This document shows, piece by piece, positions 7,158-11,731 of a stretch of 11,731 nt of DNA; position 1 is the first letter of the stretch; every line of letters begins with the position of its first letter. Source of the DNA: Planctomycetota bacterium. GTDB lineage: Bacteria > Planctomycetota > Phycisphaerae > FEN-1346. The notes under the pieces are model-generated. The model made no database searches and was not told where the DNA came from. It saw nothing but the letters and a program-made list of their open reading frames with translations. The stretch covers positions 1-11,731 of the forward strand of contig JAPLMO010000265.1 of the NCBI GenBank assembly GCA_026386995.1. Reading direction: 5' to 3'. Both the position numbers and the translations under genes were made by a program.

Positions 7158-7177
7158 CGCAAGGGGCGGGCCTTGCG
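7158..7177 (-). terminator. Hairpin directly after the isomerase stop codon
   Basis: CGCAAGG (7158-7164) pairs with CCTTGCG (7171-7177) around a 6-nt loop, immediately past the stop codon at 7178-7180. There is no T run after it on the minus strand, so it may protect the RNA end or assist Rho-dependent termination, not act as a classic intrinsic terminator. Confidence 0.3.
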
Positions 7178-8161
7178 TCATGCTTCAACCGGAACCTTCA
7201 GTTCGGCCAGGGTCTTGCGGATCCACGCCAGGGACTTCTCGATCATCGGGCCGCCCTGTCCCTCGCATTCCATGCTGAGGAATCCCGTGTAGCCCGAGTC
7301 TCGCAGGACCTCGATGCACTGGCGGATGTTACCGGCGTTGGCGCCGTCGCCCAGCGCGCACTGGCTGACGGCGATGCCCGTCTGCTTGCCGCGCGTCGCC
7401 GCCGCCAGTGATTCCGATACATCCTTTATGTGCACGTGCCGGACCTTCTTCAGGAAGCGTTTCAGGAACGCCACCGGGTCCTGCCCGGCGATAAACGTGT
7501 TGCCGGTGTCCATGTTGAGGCCCAGATACGGGCTGTCGACGAAGGCGAGCATCTTCTCCATCATCTCCGGCCGCGTGGTGAAGTAGCCGTGCGGCTCGAT
7601 GTTGACGGTGACCTTGTGGGCCTCGGCGACCTCGAGAATCTGCTCATACTCGCGTTTCATGAGGTCCATGGCCTCGGCGTCCGAGAGGCCCTCGGGCTTG
7701 TGCATGCCGTCGGTCGTGTCGACGTTCGCGCAGCCGATCTGGTGTGCCCACGCGATGGCCTTCATCACGTACGGCACGCCGCGCACCGGGCCGTCCTTGC
7801 CCGAGAGCGGGTATGCGGCATCGACCTGCGAAAAGCGCACGCCGTAGCCCTCCATCTTGCGGGCCAAAAGGAGCGGGTCCTCGTACAGGGCGACGTGCGG
7901 CTGGTAGCCGAGGCCGTGGATCCACGAGACGCCGTCGATCAGGCCGCACTCGATGTAGCGGACGCCGTTGGCCTTGGCCCAGGCGAGGCACTTTTCGAAA
8001 CTGAAGTAGGCCGAGTTGAACGCGTCGGTGTGAAAGCCGAGTTTCATGGTCCGCTCCTTGGAGGCGGGGGCCGCGTCGCGCTCCTGGCCGGCCTGTGCGC
8101 CGAACGCCTGGATTGCCGCTGCCCCCAGCCCTATTGCCTTGACGAGATCGCGGCGTTTCAT
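7178..8161 (-). CDS. Sugar phosphate isomerase/epimerase family TIM barrel with export signal (327 aa)
   Basis: This belongs to the xylose isomerase-like / AP endonuclease 2 TIM-barrel family. Candidate metal-binding residues are visible: Glu189 in NIEPHG, Asp218 in MDTGN, His242 and His244 in HVHIKD, and Glu298 in SMECEG. The first ~38 residues begin MKRRDLVK followed by an Ala/Gly-rich hydrophobic run ending AQA, a twin-arginine-like signal; the barrel starts at Met39 (MKLGFHTDAF). ATG 8161 overlaps the TGA of the upstream paralog as ATGA. A second start, ATG 8047 at Met39, has AAGGAG exactly six bases upstream, so a cytoplasmic form is also possible. Related proteins act as epimerases, inosose dehydratases, hydroxypyruvate isomerases or 3-keto-glycoside-cleaving enzymes; the substrate cannot be read from sequence. 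Confidence 0.82.
   Translation of the reverse strand: MKRRDLVKAIGLGAAAIQAFGAQAGQERDAAPASKERTMKLGFHTDAFNSAYFSFEKCLAWAKANGVRYIECGLIDGVSWIHGLGYQPHVALYEDPLLLARKMEGYGVRFSQVDAAYPLSGKDGPVRGVPYVMKAIAWAHQIGCANVDTTDGMHKPEGLSDAEAMDLMKREYEQILEVAEAHKVTVNIEPHGYFTTRPEMMEKMLAFVDSPYLGLNMDTGNTFIAGQDPVAFLKRFLKKVRHVHIKDVSESLAAATRGKQTGIAVSQCALGDGANAGNIRQCIEVLRDSGYTGFLSMECEGQGGPMIEKSLAWIRKTLAELKVPVEA
8045..8059 (-). promoter_or_regulatory. Strong internal ribosome-binding site and second start in the isomerase gene
   Basis: On the minus strand AAGGAG (8059-8054) is followed by six bases and an in-frame ATG (8047-8045). This start gives a 289-aa protein beginning precisely at the TIM barrel, without the export signal. 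It is stronger than anything evident before the upstream ATG at 8161. Confidence 0.5.
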
Positions 8162-8997
8162 GCCACACCCTTCCCGACGACGCCGCGGAGCCAATCGAGG
8201 CTCTTGGCGCTGTTGGCTTCGCCCTTGGTCTCGAGCGACATGACGCCGCTCCAGCGGTTGGCTTTCAGCATATCGACGATCTTGCGGATGTTGTCGGCGT
8301 TGATGCCCTGGCCCACGTACACCTCGCTGGCGGCGATGCCGGTGTCTTTGCCGATGTTGGCCCGAAGTTCCGGCGCCACGTCTTTGACGTGGAAATGCTT
8401 GATCCAGGGCAAGAGTTCCTTGGCCATCGCCACGGGGTCGTTGCCCGAAACGAACGTGTTGCCGGTATCGAAGTTGACGCCCAGCAGCGGGTCGTTGATC
8501 TCCTTCATGAGGCGCACCATGAGTTTGAGATTGGTCGTCAGCGGGCCGTGCGGCTCGATGTTGATGCCGATGTTGTGCGTGCGTGCGACCACGAGGGCCT
8601 CGCGCAGGTGGTAGACGGAGCGGGTGAAGACCTCTTCGAGCGTCATGCCCTTGGGCGCCTCGGCGCCGTCGGTCGTGGCCACATACGGGCAGCCGATGAC
8701 GGCGGCCATCTTTATGCCGTTGATCATGTACGGGATCGACTGCCAGCGGTGCAGCGTGTAATGGACGTCGAGTTGGCTGACCCGGAGGCCGTACTGCTCA
8801 ATCTCGCGGCGCAGGGCCACGCCGTCGCAGCCCAGCGAGACGGCCGGCGAGAAGCCGAGGCCCTCGAAGAAGTCCTCGCCGTTGACCGTGTTGATCTCGA
8901 CTATGCCGCAACCGACCTTGCGGCACCAGTTGAAGACGTAGGAGACGCTGCGGTCTTCGTGCCGGAAGTTGTCACTCGCCACTCCGATTTCAATCAT
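8158..8997 (-). CDS. Sugar phosphate isomerase/epimerase family TIM barrel, cytoplasmic (279 aa)
   Basis: This is a paralog of the downstream 327-aa protein, collinear over the barrel but without an export signal. Candidate metal ligands are Glu148 (NIEPHG), Asp177 (FDTGN), His201 and His203 (HFHVKD) and Glu256 (SLET). Shared blocks include the aligned GLG-x-x-PxVxL and TTDG motifs and DTGNTF. The start at 8997 (MIEIGVASDN) is chosen because AGGAG lies six bases upstream and the barrel's first strand begins there; an open frame continues upstream to 9141 but has no family resemblance. Its TGA overlaps the next gene's ATG, so the pair is likely translated together. Two different barrels in one operon suggest successive or compartment-specific steps on one sugar derivative; that is inference. 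Confidence 0.85.
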   Translation of the reverse strand: MIEIGVASDNFRHEDRSVSYVFNWCRKVGCGIVEINTVNGEDFFEGLGFSPAVSLGCDGVALRREIEQYGLRVSQLDVHYTLHRWQSIPYMINGIKMAAVIGCPYVATTDGAEAPKGMTLEEVFTRSVYHLREALVVARTHNIGINIEPHGPLTTNLKLMVRLMKEINDPLLGVNFDTGNTFVSGNDPVAMAKELLPWIKHFHVKDVAPELRANIGKDTGIAASEVYVGQGINADNIRKIVDMLKANRWSGVMSLETKGEANSAKSLDWLRGVVGKGVA

Positions 8998-9047
8998 GGG
9001 TTGCTCCTGTCGTCTGGTTCGGCCCTGTGGAAACACCTGCCCGTTTA

Positions 9048-9075
9048 TGTATACCCCGCGGCGCGTCAACTTTAA
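9048..9075 (-). promoter_or_regulatory. Weak candidate promoter of the isomerase pair
   Basis: On the minus strand, TTAAAG (9075-9070) and TATACA (9053-9048) are 16 bases apart, in a locally AT-richer patch 50-80 bases before ATG 8997. A TTGACG directly after the first hexamer would be spaced too closely. The match is partial. Confidence 0.28.
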
Positions 9076-9079
9076 CATC

Positions 9080-9161
9080 GTGGGTGCCACGGCTGCGCAG
9101 TTTGCAGCCGTGCCGCCATGCCGACGACCACGGCTGCACAAGGCGCAGCCGTGGCACCCAC
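9080..9161. repeat. Paired-hairpin intergenic repeat, GTGGGTGCCACGGC type
   Basis: The outer arms 9080-9098 and 9143-9161 are perfect 19-bp complements. Two hairpins of 9 bp each, CACGGCTGC with GCAGCCGTG, lie at 9088-9112 and 9129-9153, each with a 7-nt loop. The element starts 26 bases past the stop of the ThuA-domain gene and just upstream of the promoter region of the isomerase pair. Confidence 0.75.
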
Positions 9162-9187
9162 CGATTCACTTGTAACGGACTACTACA

Positions 9188-10000
9188 TCACTTTGCGACC
9201 GGCGGCAGGCCGGCGACCCAGGCGCAGCCACGGCGGTAGAGTTCGCCGACGCCCGGCATCCGCATGGCCTTCGCGTCGTGGCCCAGGAGGCACTGGAAGA
9301 CCCGGCCCTTGCCGGCGGCGGCCACGAAGGCCATCGGATAATCCTTGCCATCCACCTTCGAGGCGGCCTTGGCGAGGACCTCGATCGGCTTATCGCCCGC
9401 CAGGCACGTGTAGAGTTCGTCGTCGTCGTCAAACGCCTTGAGGCCCTCGGTGATGGGGTGCTTGACATCGGTGATCTCGACGCGGAACGGCCCCCGCGGG
9501 TCGTGGCCGCGCAACTTCGGGTCCCAGACGCGGGCAACCACATCGCGGAACTCCGGCCACTCCTGGAACGCGCCGCACGCGAAGTGGACGAGCATGAGGC
9601 CCTTGCCGCCCTCGATGTACGCGCGAAGGTTCTCGCGGCCCTTTGGGCCAAGGTCGAAAGGCGCAGGGTTCATGAAATTCAGCACGATGGCGGCATAGCC
9701 GGCGATCTCGGACGACCCGAGAATGGCCGCGTTCTCCGACACGTCCACCAGCAGCCGCGGGTCCTTCAAGAGTTCCTCCGCCAACAGCGGCGCCGTCTGC
9801 CGCCAGTTGTGAGCCCCGTGTTCCTGACCGGTGACGATGAGGATGCGCGTCGTGCGGCCGGGCTCAGGCTTGCCGCGCGTGAGTTTGAAGTCCGGCGCGC
9901 CGCGCGGGGCTTCCTGCGGCTCCTGGGTGACAACGGCCGCCGCACACGTCGCGAGCGAACCAAACATGAGCAGCAGGGCGATACGGATTGCGTTGGTCAT
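9188..10000 (-). CDS. Exported ThuA-domain protein (270 aa)
   Basis: ThuA-like proteins have a class I GATase-like fold and are linked to 3-keto sugar and trehalose-type catabolism; the exact reaction is poorly defined. Residues 1-22 form a Sec signal (MTNAIRIALLLMFG, probable cut after CAAA); LATC is a weak lipobox because Thr precedes Cys. The domain runs from about residue 52 (RILIVTGQEHGAHNW) through GGKGLMLVHFACGAF, RGHDPRGPF, HPITEGLKAFDDDDELY and GKGRVFQCLLGHD to the end; length is normal for secreted single-domain ThuA proteins. The start at 10000 is chosen for the signal peptide and a TTGAGG about nine bases upstream; an extension to 10084 runs into repeat DNA and has no family support. 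It lies between an oxidoreductase and isomerase genes, a common catabolic grouping. Confidence 0.87.
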   Translation of the reverse strand: MTNAIRIALLLMFGSLATCAAAVVTQEPQEAPRGAPDFKLTRGKPEPGRTTRILIVTGQEHGAHNWRQTAPLLAEELLKDPRLLVDVSENAAILGSSEIAGYAAIVLNFMNPAPFDLGPKGRENLRAYIEGGKGLMLVHFACGAFQEWPEFRDVVARVWDPKLRGHDPRGPFRVEITDVKHPITEGLKAFDDDDELYTCLAGDKPIEVLAKAASKVDGKDYPMAFVAAAGKGRVFQCLLGHDAKAMRMPGVGELYRRGCAWVAGLPPVAK

Positions 10001-10026
10001 GGCGTGTGCCTCAATTCGTCCGAGAC

Positions 10027-10054
10027 GCGCGGCGGGTCGGGTGGCCCGCCGCGC
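10027..10054. repeat. REP-like palindrome (intergenic copy)
   Basis: GCGCGGCGGG (10027-10036) and CCCGCCGCGC (10045-10054) form a perfect 10-bp stem with an 8-nt loop, 26 bases before ATG 10000. It is 26 of 28 bases identical to the minus strand of the copy embedded in the membrane-protein gene at 4634-4661. Confidence 0.7.
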
Positions 10055-10062
10055 AACCCAAT

Positions 10063-10142
10063 ATGTAGGGTGGGTGCTCTGCACCCACCATTTTCACGCG
10101 AGAAAAACGGCATTGCGTGGGTGCAGAGCACCCACCCTACAT
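10063..10142. repeat. Paired-hairpin intergenic repeat, GTAGGGTGGGTGC type
   Basis: Two 26-bp arms (10063-10088 and 10117-10142) are perfect inverted copies separated by 28 bases. Each arm is itself a hairpin (TGGGTGC-TCT-GCACCCA in the left arm). It begins 16 bases past the stop of the oxidoreductase gene and fills most of the 158-bp gap to the ThuA-domain gene. Confidence 0.8.
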
Positions 10143-10158
10143 GAACGGCAATTCGCAA

Positions 10159-11502
10159 CTACAAACTCCACGGGGCGCGCATCGGGCGGCTGATGAACCG
10201 GTTGGCGGCGTCGTCGCCGGTGAACTTCTCGGCCTTCCAGTCCCACGTGAGTTTGCGGCCGAGGCGCGTGGCGATGTCGCAGACGATCGACGCCGTCGTT
10301 GCGGCGTGGCAGGCCTCGACCGGGGCCGCGGGGTCGCGACGGCTCTTGATGCACTCCAGGAAGTTCTCGTGATGGCCCTTCGACTCGTACAGGTGCTCTT
10401 CGTTGGGGCCGATGGTCGCCTTCAGCAGCGATTCCGGCTCGGCCTTGATGCCGCCGCGAACGACGTGCACCCAGCCCTTGTCGCCCTCGAAGCGGCAGCC
10501 GTGCGGCTGGTGGCTCTCGTCGGTAAAGAGCATGCGCAGGCCGTCGGGCGTGCGGCACTCGACCTCCCACGAAATAGACGTGTCGGCCTGGCCCTCGGTC
10601 GGGAAGACCGCCTTGCCCTCGACCTCCAGAGTCGAGGCCGTAAAGGCCGGCGCGCCCCACAAGGCGATGTCCACGTGGTGGACGCCCCACGACTGGATCC
10701 AGCCGATGCAGTAATCGTAGATGAAGTACCAGTTGAACGAGCACTTCAGGTCGTTGTACGGCGTCCACGGCGCGGGGCCGAGCCACATCTCGTAGTCGAG
10801 GTCGGGCGGCACGGGCTTCGGTTCGGCGTTGGGCAGGGCGCGGCCGCCGGGGACCGCCACCTTCACGGTGCGGAGTTTGCCGAGGTAGCCGTTGCGGGCC
10901 AATTCGCACGCGAAGCGGAAGTTGCGGTCGCTCCGCTGCTGCGTGCCGGCCTGGAAGATGCGGGCGTGGCGGCGGACGGCGCTCACCAGGGCCCGGCCCT
11001 CGGCGATGGTCAGCGTCAGGGCCTTCTCGCCGTAAACGTCCTTGCCGGCCGCAACTGCCCCGGCGCCCACGAGGGCGTGCCAGAACTCGGGGGTGGCCAC
11101 GACGATGGCGTCGACGTCCGGCCGCGCAAGGACCTGCCGGAAATCGCTGGTAGCCAGGCATCCCTTGTAGTCGCCCTTGTCGGCCTGGCGGGCGTACCTG
11201 TTCTCGACGAACTTCTTGGCGTCCTCGCGCTTCTTCTCGAACGGGTCGCACACCGCCAGGACCTGCACGCCGGGGTTCTGAATAAGCGCCCGCAGATGGT
11301 CGTTGCCGCGGCCGCCCATGCCGACGTGGCCCGTGCCGATGCGCTCGCTGGGTGCGACACTTCCCTCCTTGCCGAGGGACGTGGCCGGCACGATGTACGG
11401 CGCGGCCAGGGCCGCGGCGGCGCCGACGAGGAATTTTCGCCGCGTCGGGTGCCAGAGGTCTGCAACAGTGTTGCGGGCGGTTGAGGGGTCGGAATGCTTC
11501 AT
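10159..11502 (-). CDS. TAT-exported Gfo/Idh/MocA family oxidoreductase (447 aa)
   Basis: This is an NAD(P)-dependent sugar oxidoreductase of the Gfo/Idh/MocA family. A clear twin-arginine signal, TRRKFLVGAAAALAAP (Arg21-Arg22), exports it folded with cofactor. The Rossmann domain starts at IGTGHVGMGGRG (55-66). The usual EKP motif is EKA here (159-161): the lysine is kept and proline has become alanine. TQQRSDRNFR and WGVHHVDIALWG (His275, His276, Asp278) fit the sugar-binding domain. The start at 11502 is chosen because GGGAG lies six bases upstream; an extension to 11535 lacks a better site. Exported members commonly oxidise or reduce a sugar carbon, often C3; the substrate here is unknown. 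Only about 90 bases separate the gene from the right IS end, so its promoter is confined there or the IS contributes to its expression. Confidence 0.9.
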   Translation of the reverse strand: MKHSDPSTARNTVADLWHPTRRKFLVGAAAALAAPYIVPATSLGKEGSVAPSERIGTGHVGMGGRGNDHLRALIQNPGVQVLAVCDPFEKKREDAKKFVENRYARQADKGDYKGCLATSDFRQVLARPDVDAIVVATPEFWHALVGAGAVAAGKDVYGEKALTLTIAEGRALVSAVRRHARIFQAGTQQRSDRNFRFACELARNGYLGKLRTVKVAVPGGRALPNAEPKPVPPDLDYEMWLGPAPWTPYNDLKCSFNWYFIYDYCIGWIQSWGVHHVDIALWGAPAFTASTLEVEGKAVFPTEGQADTSISWEVECRTPDGLRMLFTDESHQPHGCRFEGDKGWVHVVRGGIKAEPESLLKATIGPNEEHLYESKGHHENFLECIKSRRDPAAPVEACHAATTASIVCDIATRLGRKLTWDWKAEKFTGDDAANRFISRPMRAPWSL

Positions 11503-11550
11503 GTTTTGCTCCCGGTCTGAAAGTGCCTGTCGCAAAAGGTCGGCGTACTG

Positions 11551-11578
11551 GTTTAACCGAATGGGCCGCCGAACGCAA
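11551..11578 (-). promoter_or_regulatory. Very weak candidate promoter of the oxidoreductase gene
   Basis: On the minus strand TTGCGT (11578-11573) and TTAAAC (11556-11551) are 16 bases apart within the 92 bases between the gene and the IS end. The second hexamer fits poorly; it is listed because little else in this short interval could serve. Confidence 0.18.
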
Positions 11579-11594
11579 GCCTTTGTCCCCCCTT

Positions 11595-11642
11595 TGTCGC
11601 CGCAAAGTGATAATGTCCGGTTTCCGCAAATTAGAAATGTCC
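11595..11642 (+). repeat. Pair of 24-bp iterons at the right IS end
   Basis: Two 24-bp units contain AATGTCC at 11612-11618 and 11636-11642, exactly 24 apart as in the left element. They match at 17 of 24 positions and share CCGCAAA instead of the left element's GACCCAG. The conserved core is family-wide; the variable half is specific to the element. Confidence 0.62.
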
Positions 11643-11673
11643 TCTTTCGGGGTGAACAGCCGAACGAAAGAGG
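11641..11673 (+). promoter_or_regulatory. Leader hairpin containing the ribosome-binding site (right element)
   Basis: CCTCTTTCG (11641-11649) and CGAAAGAGG (11665-11673) form a perfect 9-bp stem around a 15-nt loop. The 3' arm contains the Shine-Dalgarno-like AAAGAGG and touches the ATG at 11674. Compared with the left element the stem bases differ but pairing is kept, for example G-C replaced by T-A at the third pair. Confidence 0.55.
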
Positions 11674-11731
11674 ATGGAACTACGAATGAGTGCGAAGGAA
11701 CGGGATCGGATGAAGGTGATGTCGGCCCTGT
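11674..11731 (+). CDS. ISNCY-like transposase, 5' end only (right element)
   Basis: The first 19 codons read MELRMSAKERDRMKVMSAL; the gene then leaves the window. The pattern MSAKERDRMKVM matches the left element's MSQQERDRLKVM and the start of ISNCY-type transposases as I know them. ATG 11674 abuts the leader hairpin; ATG 11686, 12 bases past AAAGAGG and with better spacing, is an alternative and may be the real start. An in-frame TGA at 11653-11655 limits the frame upstream. Whether the gene is complete cannot be judged. Confidence 0.68.
   Translation, partial: MELRMSAKERDRMKVMSAL

Larger units (their letters stand above)
6881..7177. other. 297-bp intergenic region upstream of the cysteine-repeat gene
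   Basis: This is the longest gap without a gene. Its left part carries the ribosome-binding site and promoter of the cysteine-repeat gene. Its right end carries a hairpin following the isomerase gene. A small hairpin TTGCGG-AACC-CCGCAA near 7104-7119 has no T run on the strand where it would terminate. Between 6954 and 7157 I see no convincing gene. Confidence 0.5.
11595..11731 (+). mobile_element. ISNCY-like insertion sequence, transposase-proximal end (right copy)
   Basis: The element begins near 11595 with TGTCG and continues past the right edge. Its order is terminal TGTCG, two iterons, leader hairpin, transposase start, the same as the left element in opposite orientation (33 of 48 terminal bases shared). 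The other end and target duplication are not visible. Confidence 0.68.

Noticed and set aside
8998..9141. N-terminal extension of the 279-aa isomerase
   Set aside because: The extension runs through the candidate promoter and the palindromic repeat, and has no similarity to the barrel fold; AGGAG supports the start at 8997.
9080..9161. CRISPR or riboswitch interpretation of the intergenic inverted repeats
   Set aside because: There are no regularly spaced direct repeats with unique spacers and no cas genes, and the elements follow gene 3' ends without aptamer-like conserved cores.
10001..10084. N-terminal extension of the ThuA-domain protein
   Set aside because: It is encoded by two repeat elements, and it would bury the signal peptide that starts at 10000.
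10094..11629. Minus-strand open frame of 511 codons overlapping the oxidoreductase gene, and a 455-codon antisense frame
   Set aside because: The family motifs (TAT signal, Rossmann glycines, EKA, HHVD) are all in the 447-aa frame; the others are Arg/Pro-rich shadows, and one runs through the intergenic repeats.

Overview
The window is GC-rich and reads as a gene-dense accessory stretch from an environmental bacterium, most likely a planctomycete (Planctomycetota). That placement is inferred. It rests on the set of TAT-exported Gfo/Idh/MocA oxidoreductase, exported ThuA protein and paired sugar isomerase-like TIM barrels, on a secreted Pro/Cys-rich repeat protein, and on abundant palindromic intergenic repeats. 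No rRNA, tRNA or CRISPR array was seen.

Both edges are mobile-element ends. At the left (1-139, minus strand) and right (11595-11731, plus strand) lie the 5' ends of two diverged ISNCY-like insertion sequences with transposase genes pointing outward, so the interior is bracketed by inverted related elements. Each end has two 24-bp iterons and a hairpin abutting the transposase start codon. A remnant of an RHS repeat core (140-346, plus strand) directly abuts the left element.

All intact interior genes are on the minus strand and are read right to left. First comes a TAT-exported Gfo/Idh/MocA oxidoreductase (10159-11502), then an exported ThuA-domain protein (9188-10000), then two overlapping sugar phosphate isomerase/epimerase paralogs (8158-8997 and 7178-8161, ATGA overlap). 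These four look like a carbohydrate-processing set of the 3-keto-sugar type, partly outside the cytoplasm. Next is a small secreted protein with 33 cysteines spaced almost every seventh residue (5894-6880), with its own promoter and terminator. Last are two overlapping large membrane proteins (2860-5631 and 329-2863), each with an N-terminal multi-pass region and two GATase/ThuA-like Rossmann domains separated by a short membrane segment.

Intergenic DNA is repeat-rich. Three elements of different sequence share one plan, an outer inverted repeat enclosing two hairpins, and each follows the 3' end of a gene (10063-10142, 9080-9161, 5720-5810). A separate REP-like palindrome occurs between genes (10027-10054) and twice inside the reading frame of the 923-aa membrane protein (4634-4661, 4695-4724). 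The longest gene-free gap is 297 bases (6881-7177).
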